From NCBI GenBank assembly GCA_024516035.1, contig CM044959.1:26407669-26471668 (forward strand): 64,000 nt of DNA, read 5' to 3'. The stretch's first letter is position 1. Each line of letters starts with the position of its first letter. Source of the stretch: Bactericera cockerelli (lineage: Eukaryota; Arthropoda; Insecta; Hemiptera; Triozidae). Positions 11,442 through 21,179 of this stretch are shown piece after piece. Made by a program: the position numbers and the translations under genes. The notes under the pieces are model-generated. The model saw nothing but the letters and a program-made list of their open reading frames with translations, had not been told where the DNA came from and searched no databases.

Positions 11442-11603
11442 AAATGGGATCTATTGAATTACTTCTCGCCCATCAGAGGGAAGGCATATTACGGGATGGT
11501 CAAGCTATAACATAGACCACAAGCGTCATCAGTAGCTGCTATTTCATTGCTACGAAATCCAAAATGCTGTAAAACCTTCTTGTTCTTCTTATTCTTCTTC
11601 TTC
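11442..11603 (+). repeat. SINE-1 body fragment
   Basis: 'cttctcgcccatcagaggga', 'catagaccacaagcgtcatc' and 'tgctacgaaatccaaaatgc' align to the SINE-1 body seen in reverse at 40885-41183. The tRNA-like head is missing. The copy ends in a CTT-rich run. Confidence 0.6.
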
Positions 11604-11689
11604 AAAAAATTCCCCCTTTAAAGTACAAGGTAAATGTTCGTTAGGTGAATTTAAAATTTCCTAATTTAAAGTACGTGGTGACGACTCGT

Positions 11690-12310
11690 TAGTTATAGAA
11701 ACATTAAGCCCGTTGCACAGTAAACATAAAATTAAATTCAATATTTAGTTGCGAATTACAATTTGACAGCTATTTGGTTTTAAAATATATGCTGTTACAA
11801 AGTACGGAATAACATCTAGTTAGGTATAAATCTTATAAAAAAATACTACGTTGCAAAGTATGGGTTGACGGCTAGTTTGCTATGAAAAAATTCCCGTTGC
11901 AAAGTAGAGGGTCACTACTATTAAGAGGGCACAATATTTACCAGTATAAAATCAAGAAAAAATTATAAAAGATAGAGTATTATAAAAAATTTATACATAT
12001 ATAAATAAGTAAATGATACTTGTCCTGACTAAAGGGCGTATAAAAAAGGTATAAAACCCGAAAAAAAATCCGTTGCGAAGTACGGGTTGACCGCGAGTAT
12101 GCTATAAAAAATATGCCGTTGCAAAGAACAGGGTATCACCTAGTTAGGTATGAAGCGTATATAATACTCCGTTGCGAAGTACGGGTTGATGGCTAGTTAA
12201 CTATAAAAATTATTCTGTTGCAAAGTACGGGGAAACATCTAGTTATGTATAAAACCTATAAAGATAAATACTCCGTTGCGGAGTACGGTTTAGCGGATTG
12301 TTGGCTATAA
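11690..12310 (-). repeat. hairpin-unit tandem array, right arm (inverted)
   Basis: Units such as 'ccgttgcgaagtacgggttg' followed by 'atggctagttaactataaaa' are reverse complements of the units at 6895-7661 and 10531-11000. The array therefore runs in the opposite direction. CCGT and ACGG arms flank 'tgcgaagt' in the best units. Confidence 0.6.
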
Positions 12311-12352
12311 TATATAGCAGAATTATAGGATTTTTTCCCTTACCTTTAACAT

Positions 12353-12551
12353 CGTAATATTTTATTTTATTTTGCTTATAATTCCGCCACTGGTCGCTGC
12401 TCACATTGACACAGTTACTCATTTTTCATCATGGAGTATGAGTGGATGCAAGTACAGTGCACAAAAATACTGCTCTGCTGGGGATCGAACCCAGGGCACC
12501 ATGCGTGCAATGCCTAACGCCTAGCGCGCTAACTCACTCCGCCACGGTGAC
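12353..12551 (-). repeat. SINE-3 copy (tRNA-derived)
   Basis: Read on the minus strand it begins 'gtcaccgtggcggagtgagt', contains the B-box 'gggttcgatcccc', and ends '.gcgaccagtggcggaatta'. Same layout and tail as the copies at 20154-20436 and 54419-54690. The head is a diverged tRNA and the copy is transposed, so it is not called a functional tRNA gene. Confidence 0.7.
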
Positions 12552-12554
12552 GTC

Positions 12555-12685
12555 AGTGACTACATTGAAAAGGAGAATCGGGGATTTGGAGAAGTATATT
12601 CGAACAGGAATCACTCCCTTTTTGCGAAACGGAGAATTGGAGAATCGGGGAGTGGGCAGTATATTCGAACAGGCTACAGAAGTCT
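12555..12685 (-). repeat. right inverted end of composite repeat block
   Basis: Its reverse complement starts 'tgtagcctgttcgaatatac', matching the left end at 6274 in inverted orientation. The motif 'agtatattcgaacagg' occurs twice here, suggesting a local duplication of the end. Confidence 0.5.
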
Positions 12686-13576
12686 TTGTGAACATCTATC
12701 TGATGTTTCAACTAGAGCCCAGTTGAGGTTCAAAGTAATTGTTTCTTGTCCGACTGAACTGACCATAATATATTCGTCTTCTCTTCTGTTTCATAGTATA
12801 GCAAATGGCAAAGCTCATAGGTGTGAGAGAAATTGTAGATTAAAATAGTAATATTCCATTTACAGGTGAAGCATGAGTGCATGAGTAACATTGGTTAGAG
12901 TTATTATACGGTTTCTTAGATGGCCTGTGATTGTTAGATAGAGGTGAAGATAATTTTAAGTGGGAGCTCTGACAAGACTCATTATTGTGTTCGTTTCCAA
13001 CATGTCCCCCTTGAAGGATTGAGTTTTGAGTGTGGGGTGCCTGAAGTATCAGAGACACCTGTTGAGATGCACGATGAAACGTTTTGTCGTAGGCAGAAGA
13101 TTTGAGACTACTGCGGAAGCTTCGTTGTCAAAATTGTCTGAGCGTAAGCTTTTCAAACTTGTTACAATTGTCAGCGGGGGCCTTACATCTTTCTGAACTT
13201 CGCTTCAAATAAGAAAAAACGGAGAGTTCGACGTCAGCTCGCACAAAACTTGAGCACATTGTTCGTGGCCACTTGTCTTGAAGTTACCTACTTATTTTTT
13301 TTGGAACAATACGAGTTACATTTTTGGTTTGAGAAAAACAGTTTTGAGATGTATAACGGAAAATTAGAGTTAATTTCCTGTATTTTCATGTGTAGGTCAC
13401 ATGTTCAATGCGAGCCTACCTAATAAAAACTTGGAAATATCTAACTAGTTAACAGTGAGAGAAGGGATGAAAACTTTTGGAGTCAGAAAATTGAGAAACT
13501 ATGAGAAGTAATGGGAATAATTAAAAGGTCCAGTAGGTTTTGGTTACAGACACAAAGTAGAGGAAGATTTGAGAGA
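12686..13576. other. no feature seen
   Basis: There are no recognisable domains or repeats. Short frames on both strands lack any family signature. Confidence 0.5.
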
Positions 13577-13676
13577 NNNNNNNNNNNNNNNNNNNNNNNN
13601 NNNNNNNNNNNNNNNNNNNNNNNNNNNNNNNNNNNNNNNNNNNNNNNNNNNNNNNNNNNNNNNNNNNNNNNNNNNN
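13577..13676. other. assembly gap (100 N)
   Basis: A run of exactly 100 undetermined bases, the conventional placeholder for a gap of unknown size. Frames drawn through it are meaningless. Confidence 0.99.
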
Positions 13677-13677
13677 T

Positions 13678-13742
13678 TTTTTACGGTCCCTCGCCTCGGG
13701 TGGTCTCGATGCCGAGCACCTCGAGTGTACTGCTAGCATTAC
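13678..13742 (-). repeat. GC-rich inverted-repeat element, partial at gap
   Basis: 'cggtccctcgcctcgggtgg' followed by 'tctcg.tgccgagcacctcg' is close to the reverse complement of 44718-44772. The assembly gap begins right beside it, so the missing bases probably include the rest of this GC-rich, foldable element. Confidence 0.55.
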
Positions 13743-14759
13743 ATGTTTTTACGCTGTTAATTCGGTTTCAGAAGTGTGCGCATATTCGTACTAGTCCCTA
13801 CGCTTCAGGTGAAGACAGGCGTTCTCTCCCCTCCCCCCCTTCCTCAACTCACTCTCCTTGGACCACTGTGCCCTTGCCCTGTGCCCTATCTATGTATCTA
13901 ATGCGGTCGAACATAGATTGAGTGACATTAATGTGGGTGGTTGGTTTTTGAGTTTTCCGTAAAATTTAATATTTTTAAGCGATTAAAAAAACTTTGAATG
14001 AATCTGAAGAGGATTTAATGAGGTAAAACAGCAAGTCCAACTTGACAAGCGTGTTTAACCTAATTTATTTTCCACGTGTTCTATTAGCTTCACACCCATT
14101 CCTCACAGGGTTAAACCGGATTTTGAAGCATTAAATTGACGTCACAGTGTCTGCAATGCAGCCATATGATTCGGCTCCCTCTTTCTCACACACTTTTCTC
14201 CTTCCCTCTCCTGTTTTACTCCCGCCGTTCCTCTGAACGGTTGCTGTTCGTTCTCTATTCGGCCGTTAGTACCGTCTTCAGATCTTGACAGTTGAAGAGA
14301 ATTCCGCAAGATAGCGACTCTTGTTCCGTTGAGTCAGCAATAGAAAGCAACAGGAAGTTAATCCTCACGTTGCTGTCAGGATTGTGCTTAATGCTCCTGC
14401 ATTGTAGATTCGTTTAGCTAGACTTGTTCACCTTTTCCATTTTATTATCGCCGCATGAAAAATCTGCATTCATCGTATTCCAACAGAGTGCCAACACGAT
14501 GGAAAGAATACATAAATTATAGCTTTGTACAGATATAGATATAACATGTTTTAGTAAACCTGGAATTAATTATTTAATCTGAAATTCACAGGAGGTCCTA
14601 AAAATACGACTCAGTTCTTTTGTTCATAGCACTTGTATCTCCTTAAGAGCTTTTTAAACAACATGGCGATGAATAATTGAACATACAACATATTACTCCA
14701 TATGCAGACAACAGATTACCAAAGATATGTTACAAACAACTCATAACACAGGATCTGAA
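13743..14759. other. no feature seen
   Basis: Mixed-composition DNA without a recognisable reading frame, splice-flanked exon or repeat. Confidence 0.5.
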
Positions 14760-15985
14760 ACTCTAGTAACGTGACGCGCTTCAACTGGGCTACTCTACTC
14801 AAATTAAAACTGTGCAACTTGGGATTCGAAGAAGTTTGGGAAAATCAGGATAGAGTGTGTCTAAAGGAAAAACATGAGTAATATTCTTGATGTGTTGTAC
14901 TCAAAACTTGCGAAAGATGATTGGGAGGGACTTGAGAGGTCCTCGTATTACACCTACTTCAAAAATATTAAACCTGTTGTGAATATTACCTCCTTCGATG
15001 ATAACTTTACTTCACCCTACTTGCTAGTGAGAGCTCCTATCAACCGCACCCGAGTTACCGCTCAGTTGAGATTATGTGGAAAATATGTCAAGTTTTATTT
15101 AAACAACACCAGTTACTCATGGGATGGAGATGAGATATGTAGTGTATGCAATATGCAGAAAAAAGAAGACATACTGCACTTTATCCTTGAATGTCCCCAG
15201 TACTCGGCCCTGAGATCTCAGTACCTGAGGAACTGCACCACACCATTTGAAGACAATTTAATTCAGCTTTTGATTGATCAATCCACAGGAAATTTAGATA
15301 AATTATATTATTATGTAGCTGGAGCCCTTAAGATTAGATCATTTATACACCAAGAGTAGTAAAAAAAAAAAAAAAAAAATAGACATGTTCCTGTACTCCA
15401 GTAAAAGTTAACCTTTATACATTGCACAATAAATTTTATACTTTTAGTTGTGCATTATGAATCTAACATTATTGGGGGTTCCCTAAATAGCATGCAAATT
15501 TTTTTTGCCCAATTTGGTTTTATTCAAATATGACCTACATTTTATTACTTATGTAGAAACAAAATATTTCTTGTCAATTGAGTTTCGATATCTCAACAAA
15601 TCATCATGTAGCATTTTACTTTTACTCGTATGAGCATTTTACTCGTACATAATATTTATCATAGAATAGAAAAAAGAGGTATTTTTTATAGTAAAATAAA
15701 GAAAGGGAAATAATAATTGGTTTAAAGCAAAAGCACTTCTATGTTGTTGCTATTTAAAATATTTCTAGATAACTTGAGGATTAATTTTTCATTTTAATTT
15801 CCGTTCAAGACAGATATTACAAGAATGTAAATAGCCATTTTATTTGAAATTATTTTTTGCATCTTGTACCTGTATAATAGCATTTATATTGTCATTTCTA
15901 TTAAAATTGTCATTTCTTGTCAACCCATTGTAACAATTTTCTTAATTAATACAAATATACTATTGAATTGAAAAAAAAAAAAAAT
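14760..15985 (+). mobile_element. LINE 3' end (second family)
   Basis: This is the 3' remnant of a non-LTR element: the end of its ORF2 (about 14765-15359) and an AT-rich 3' untranslated part. The coding part is followed at once by an A-tract (15360-15379). Sequence that looks like 3' UTR continues to a second A-tract ending 'tattgaattgaaaa...' near 15965-15985. The 5' boundary is not clear. Upstream residues 'NWATLLKLKLCNLGFEEVW' (about 14780-14840) fit the same family, in a frame offset from the downstream one. Confidence 0.6.
14874..15359 (+). pseudogene. LINE ORF2 C-terminus with zinc-finger-like motif
   Basis: A 161-codon frame corresponds to the extreme C-terminus of a LINE ORF2. It has the Cys/His cluster C-x2-C-x8-H-x4-C ('CSVCN...HFILEC', residues about 89-107) that follows the reverse transcriptase in many non-LTR families, where it is thought to bind nucleic acid. 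The upstream family residues are in another frame ending at a stop next to the ATG, so a frameshift near 14870 separates them. The RT domain itself is absent. It would not act as an independent gene. The family match is from recognition of the motif and surrounding hydrophobic pattern. Confidence 0.65.
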
Positions 15986-16227
15986 TGAATAGTAAAAAAA
16001 TATTCAATATTGTACTGTTCATAATATTGATAAAATTGTATTTAACAATATTTTAAGTTTGAATGTCGTTAATGGTCTAAGTGAAAATAAATTATCTTTG
16101 CATTCAAATTCTTAGGTCAAGTATTTATTAAACTCCTCATTAATGGTATATTTTTTAATAAATTTTATGTGAAATAGGAATAATTAGACGATCTACAGGG
16201 TAATGCAAGTACTTTCCAGTGTTTAAA
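15986..16227. promoter_or_regulatory. upstream region of the coiled-coil gene
   Basis: AT-rich sequence between the LINE 3' end and the ATG. 'actttccag' (16211-16219) sits just before the start codon and resembles a 3' splice acceptor, so the coding exon could be preceded by an intron. The alternative is an intronless gene with a very AT-rich promoter ('ggtatattttttaataaatt' near 16145). The sequence alone does not decide. Confidence 0.3.
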
Positions 16228-16860
16228 ATGGATCAAGAATTTGCTTATATTCGAGAAGCTATTCGTGACATAGAGATGAACAAAGAAGCAATTCTCACCG
16301 AGAACAAACAACTGAGCAAAGAAGTTTGCAAACTTGAAGATAAAATCGCATTGCTGGAACAAGACCTTGGGAGAGCTGAAAACGAATTAGATAAACGCGA
16401 CGCTGCGCTCAAATGTGCGTACAAAGAGAACAAAGATTTGGAGAAGAAATTGGAATCCTCGAAAGAGCTAAACGAGAAGACGTCCAAGGAAAAGGCAAAG
16501 ATGAAAACCCAAATTGATGAATTAGAAAGCTGCTTGAAGCAAGCTTACATAGAAAACAAAGCAATGCAAGGGAAGGTGGAATCTCTGGAGAAGGAGAATG
16601 CGGCACTTGGCAAGGAGTTGACAGCCACCCGGGCGTGTAATGAAAATATGAATGAGGAACTGAATGTTATGAATGAGGACTTTGACAACTTGGCGCTGGA
16701 GTTGAATGACCGCACGGAGGAGCTGAAGAGGATCCAGGTGGAGTACCAGGAGTTCAAGCAGAGTGTAGAGAAACTGAAACAGCAGCTGCAACACTACAAG
16801 CCCAGCGTGCCCACATTCGTGCATATGCCGGCCAAGTATCGCAACATGGATAAGTGCTGA
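16228..16860 (+). CDS. coiled-coil protein, unknown function
   Basis: This intact 210-residue frame is the best candidate for a host gene. Start: the ATG at 16228 has a good insect context (AAA before, G after). An in-frame GTG three codons upstream is not needed. Almost the whole protein is charged and heptad-like (Leu/Ile/Val/Met spacing, many Glu/Lys), predicting a long alpha-helical coiled coil up to about residue 190. A short Pro-containing tail follows. No signal peptide or membrane segment is visible, so it is probably cytoplasmic or nuclear. Internal repeats: the tripeptide ENK recurs at residues 25-27, 67-69 and 109-111, exactly 42 residues (six heptads) apart. The middle two units share 'LK.AY.ENK'. 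Codon use is more GC-rich than the flanks. I do not recognise the family. Generic tropomyosin- or CCDC-like resemblance may be only compositional. Confidence 0.65.
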   Translation: MDQEFAYIREAIRDIEMNKEAILTENKQLSKEVCKLEDKIALLEQDLGRAENELDKRDAALKCAYKENKDLEKKLESSKELNEKTSKEKAKMKTQIDELESCLKQAYIENKAMQGKVESLEKENAALGKELTATRACNENMNEELNVMNEDFDNLALELNDRTEELKRIQVEYQEFKQSVEKLKQQLQHYKPSVPTFVHMPAKYRNMDKC

Positions 16861-16900
16861 GAGTATTGTAGTTCTAATTGTTCATGAGTTCATAGAATAC

Positions 16901-16906
16901 AATAAA
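16901..16906 (+). terminator. polyadenylation signal AATAAA
   Basis: A canonical AATAAA lies 41 bp after the stop codon of the coiled-coil gene. A T/GT-rich stretch ('atgttttcttttgta', about 16916-16930) follows at the expected distance for a downstream cleavage element. This supports real transcription of the preceding frame. Confidence 0.6.
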
Positions 16907-16930
16907 AATCGATAAATGTTTTCTTTTGTA

Positions 16931-17392
16931 TCACACAATAATTCAACTATCAAAAAAGGTAATTAAAATTATTTTTTGGTACCTACCTATGAAAGTTGCA
17001 AGATCATTCGGTATGAGTGGGCCCCATATAACACAGCCAGAACAGAGAAGAAAAAATTCTACCCTGTCGGGGATAGAATCTGGAACGCCCAAGTACACTC
17101 CTAGGGCGCTACTCCACTACTATGGTAAAAAAAAATTGTTTTCAACGACAGATAAAACTGGTCTCTGAATCCAGTGTAGCAGAACTCCTGTTTTTTCTGA
17201 GTTATTTGCACAGAATTTCTGTAGTCATGTCTTTGAAGTATGATTGTATGATTGCTCGTAATATTGAATATGAATGCGGCAAATAAATTTGCAGTCACTT
17301 TGATCAATCATGGAGTACTATTGAGAATTTCATTTCCTCTTGGAGCTTTGTCTAGATCCGGGATCCCTGAAATTCTCACAAGTTTCCTCCGT
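16931..17392. other. no feature seen
   Basis: I see no recognisable gene or repeat. Confidence 0.45.
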
Positions 17393-17540
17393 GCTGGTTT
17401 AGGCATGAGACTGGTTTAGCAAGCAAGAGACCCAGGTTCAAAACGCGGCTGGGCAGAAAATTTTATCCTCTCTACTATGGATGTCTGGGTGACTCACTTC
17501 TCGTCGCCCAGAGTGAGGAAAAATGAGTAGTTAGTGATAT
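17393..17540 (+). repeat. tRNA-derived SINE, diverged (SINE-3-like)
   Basis: The head carries a B-box-like 'cccaggttcaaaacgcggct'. It is followed by 'ggatgtctgggtgactcact' and 'gaggaaaaatgagtag', paralleling the body of SINE-3 copies ('tgagggaaaatgagtag' at 54419-54690). The copy is old and lacks the tail. Confidence 0.5.
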
Positions 17541-17712
17541 ATGTACATAGGTAAAGACCATTTGTGAATGTGAACATGCCATCTCTACTTTTGAATCACC
17601 CAGTATTATGCTAATCAGCTGTTGAGCAACTATTTAGACATTACCATTAGTTCGTACTGCACCCCAACCGCAGTGCTTTCAAATGAGCTCCATTGTCCTT
17701 GTCTTCTCTTAT

Positions 17713-18050
17713 ACAGGGTGCTGAAAATGATGTAATACGGTTCAATGGGTGATTCCTGATACTAATTTAAGACCAAAGTAAGCTTAAGACTCAGAAGAGT
17801 TCAAATTTGGTAAAAAGATTAAATTGAAGAAAATTTTTTTGATAGAACTATGATTCTGTGAACTGTTCAGTAGCATTCACTTAGGGAGGACATGGTCAAA
17901 AATGCGGGCTTTTTAGAGAGAGGAGTCTCTCTCTAAAAAGCCCGTACTTTCCCGTAGAAAAAGCCCGTAATTATGGTGCGTAATTTCTGGCCTTTTAGAG
18001 TTAAATGTGAGTTTCTTACGGAAAATTGTACCATTATTTTAACACCCTGT
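17713..18050. repeat. MITE with ACAGGGTG inverted ends
   Basis: The left end 'acagggtgctgaaaatgatg' and the reverse complement of the right end 'acagggtgttaaaataatgg' match over about 20 bp. They delimit a 338-bp non-coding element containing a perfect-arm hairpin (17905-17944). A second element with the same terminal octamer lies at 61772-62180. The superfamily is uncertain; ends of this kind are common among Tc1/mariner-like insect MITEs. Confidence 0.6.
17905..17944. repeat. 18-bp-arm hairpin
   Basis: The arm 'cgggctttttagagagag' is followed by a 4-nt loop (gagt) and its exact reverse complement. It would form a stable cruciform or RNA hairpin. It sits inside the MITE above. Confidence 0.85.
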
Positions 18051-19796
18051 TTGTGTATAGTATAGATATTGTAACAATATAGCCCAGTAGTTGTCAATCA
18101 ATTTACAACATGATACGAAGCATACCATCAGAAATGTTATCAGCTGAATTTCGAGAAAAAAAAAAGAAAGAAATAAAAAGAAACAGACCAAAAACAATAC
18201 TTTCCATACCCTTGCAGATATTTTCTTTTCTTTTTTACTTTCTATACCTTTCAGTTGTAGAAAGTTAAAAAAGAAGAAAAATCTTTGAGGCTTCTTAGGC
18301 TGCTGTCATCTTTCGACTGTCTTTGATATTTTATTTCTTTCATTCTGTAACATGAAATCTACAACAACTGTGAGGAAGTTAGGACTCAGCGGAGCCTCTG
18401 TTATCGGTCCCTACCACATCTCCTAGTCTAGATAATCCCATTTCTTAGGGATAATATCCCTGTCCTACTCCTTGCAATGTCTCTGTAAGTTTTTAATGTC
18501 TTATTTGTACAACAGTTCTAAAGCAGTTTCTTCAGCTTATCTCCAGAGCCTGAACTGTCTTTATCTGCAGTAGTGGTTTCTGTAGCACGAAGGAAACACT
18601 GTCGAGTGACATTGTAGTACATAAATAAATCATTTCCTCCTGACGTGAATATAATGGCGCCTTGAATTTGTAAGGAATGGCTTGAGTCGCGATTTAATCC
18701 TCCACCATTTCGTTATGATTTTATTATTCTTATTATATAAGTTATTACTGTTATAGATTTACCATAGGATCTTTTCAAATACCTATTCTATTCAAGGAAA
18801 CTTTATTTTTTACTGTGCAACAATGATAAGTATGTAGGTATACTTAAAAATAATAATATATACAAAAATGATAAATTGGGATATGTGAAAAAAAAACTGC
18901 AATATTTAAATGATAAAACATTGAATCATAATTAACATTTATTTAACAGTTTCATACATTGAAGAATCTTCAGTATAAGATACCAATAAAATCTTCATGA
19001 CTGATATCTGAGCAAGTCTGCACCATCCTCACCCACAATACTTCTCGTGAGGATGTTTTATTGTTCCATGAGTTATTGCTTTAAGAGTTCTCCTTAACAC
19101 AACTTCTGATATCTATCAATAATGACACTCAAGCCTAGACCACTCAAGATTCTGTAATACCATTTACTAAAACACTTGATCACACCTCTACATAATATAT
19201 GGGTACCCACGTAGATTACAGCATCTCTCTTGAGACAAATCCACAACACTTGAAAGAAAGCCTATGGTGCCGCGGGGAATCTGTTGCTGTCTATCCGTGG
19301 TGGTATAGGGGGAGGGGCGTCCCCCGAGGGAGAGCCTGCTCAGAATATATGGAGGAAATTCTATTTGCCCAAACTATTAGCATAACTTTCTCAACAACTT
19401 TTGTCATCTTTATGATACCTCTCCCACATCCTCTATCATCCTTTTGTCTCGACAGCCCCTCTCATCCGTAAGCTCATCTATTGTTCTCCTGCTCTACAAA
19501 CTGCCATCTCCCCCCTATCTCTTGCCTCACCCAGGGTAACCACTTGGTAAGGACAGACAAAGACGAAAGTGGCAAAATAAATTTATGAAAATGAATAACT
19601 TGACAAAATGATCCCCACTCCACAAACTCGACGTTTTTCATCTCTTGGAAAGAATTGAATTTTTTTTCCGAACAAAGTTTATTTTTCTCCCACTACTCTG
19701 GTTAACGTTGGCACAGAATAATGGAGTACATGTGCTAAGGGAGATAATATAAAAAGATTATAATATAAGATGATTCTATTTTAGAAAAGTGAAATC
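18051..19796. other. no feature seen
   Basis: AT-rich with short open frames on both strands, none recognisable. Confidence 0.5.
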
Positions 19797-19893
19797 CAGC
19801 CAGTGCCAGCATCAATGGCACGTTGTAAGTTCGCTGAAGTTAAGCAACGTCCACTAAGGTTAGCTGAATTTTGAATGTCTTTGGCACCCATGA
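19797..19893 (+). repeat. 5S-rRNA-derived relic
   Basis: 'gctgaagttaagcaacgtcc' with 'actaaggttag' resembles the conserved internal promoter region of eukaryotic 5S rRNA ('GAAGTTAAGCAAC...GGTTAG'). The rest does not fit a functional 5S gene. It is best explained as a 5S-headed SINE or a retroposed 5S pseudogene. Confidence 0.6.
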
Positions 19894-20153
19894 TATACAA
19901 GTAAAAAGAAATAATTAGAAATATTTCTAGGGGTGGCACTGTCAGAGCTCAAAGGAAATCCTGTTTAGAATTTAGAAAATAATGAGTATACCTAATTTAA
20001 GTGATTGCAATTAACTTGTTTTTCTTCAAATGCCCTTGCACAAATAGTAGACAGGGGACTAGATCCAAAAGTTACCTGACTGAAAGGATCAGCATAACAA
20101 TTCAGAGGGCAATACTGAAGTTTTTTTGTCGGTATTGATATAAGAATAATGTA

Positions 20154-20436
20154 GTCACCTTGGCCCAGCGGTAGCATGCTCGGCTAGCACTCCAGGTGAC
20201 CCGGGTTCGAATCCCGGAGGCTCGGATTTTTTCGGCTCTGTACTTTGGATGTCGGGGTCTCCCCTAGCCTCGTGAGGACAATTGGAGTAGTTGTAGAGCG
20301 GGCAACGATCAGTGGCGGCATTACGACATTGATATTGGAATACGATGGTTCTTTGGAGATATGATGCATAAGCATTAGTTCTCGTAATGTCGATTCTACC
20401 CACTAAAAATTGTGACATAATAACACAAATAACGAG
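20154..20436 (+). repeat. SINE-3 copy, tRNA-like head well preserved
   Basis: The head has an A-box-like 'tggcccagcggtagcatgct' and a perfect T-arm: CCGGG, the 7-nt loop TTCGAAT, then CCCGG. The body and tail match the SINE-3 copies at 12353-12551 and 54419-54690 ('gatcagtggcggcattacga', 'cactaaaaattgtgacataa'). The good T-arm suggests a young copy. The acceptor stem does not pair convincingly and a long SINE body follows, so I do not call a tRNA gene. Confidence 0.7.
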
Positions 20437-20626
20437 CTCTTTATCTTTTTATCCTTTATATCAGAATAATAAAATTATCTAAAAGAAATACTGCAATGAA
20501 TTAATAAAACAAATAGCAGTATTTCTTTTATATCAATACACAAAAAAGCTTTTAAATTACTTTTAATATTTTTAATTAATTCCTTTTGAATGAAATAAAA
20601 AAATAAGTTCAAGTTCTGTTGTTTGC

Positions 20627-20640
20627 AAAGAAAATCTACA
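20627..20640 (+). repeat. target-site duplication, left copy
   Basis: 'aaagaaaatctaca' occurs immediately before the LINE body and again immediately after its poly-A (23701-23714). At least the 11 bases from the first G are unambiguous duplication and not poly-A. Confidence 0.85.
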
Positions 20641-21179
20641 ACTTTAACTTTATTAATACTGATTTTAGTGCAAATGAAATTCCGAATGTAGATAGTTTGC
20701 TTAATAGAGTGAACACTAACATTCTTCACGCAGCCAAGGAAGCTATTCCCGTGAAGAAAATTCCGCCGAACAAGCTACCTGTCCCCTGGTGGGATAATGA
20801 GTTGCAGGAAGTCATAAAAAATAGAAGGAAATGCCTCCGAAAACTTCGTCGTCAGCCCACAATTGACCATAAAATAGATTTTATGAAAGCCCGAGCCATT
20901 GCTAGGAAAGTAATGCGTGAGAAGAGAAGAAAGGGTTGGACGGATTTTGTGTCGTCAATCGACCATTCTATGACATCTTCTGAGATGTTTCATAGAATGG
21001 GGAAGCTGAGGGGAAAATATTCTCCTAGAATAATAACAGCTCTACAGAATCCCACTAATCCTTCCTTGTTAGATCATGATGCCTCAGAAATTGCCAACAC
21101 GTTAGGTAAACAGTTTTCATCTGTGTCAGCTGATGAAAATTATTCTCAGGATTTTTTTAAGACACAAAAATTCATGTGA
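20641..21179 (+). pseudogene. LINE ORF2 linker before the RT domain
   Basis: The segment contains 'VPWWDNELQEVIKNRRKCL', the conserved W-W-D/N-E block that precedes the reverse transcriptase in non-LTR ORF2 proteins, followed by a basic helix-rich stretch. The frame begins in flanking DNA and stops at 21179. The RT continues in another frame, so there is a frameshift near 21170. It has no independent function. Confidence 0.75.

Noticed and set aside
13511..13921. Frames crossing the N gap
   Set aside because: They include 100 undetermined bases, so the frame is meaningless.
19832..19863. 5S rRNA gene
   Set aside because: Only the internal-promoter-like block matches; the remaining 5S sequence is missing.
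20154..20226. tRNA gene with a perfect T-arm
   Set aside because: The acceptor stem does not pair and the SINE-3 body follows without a Pol III T-run.
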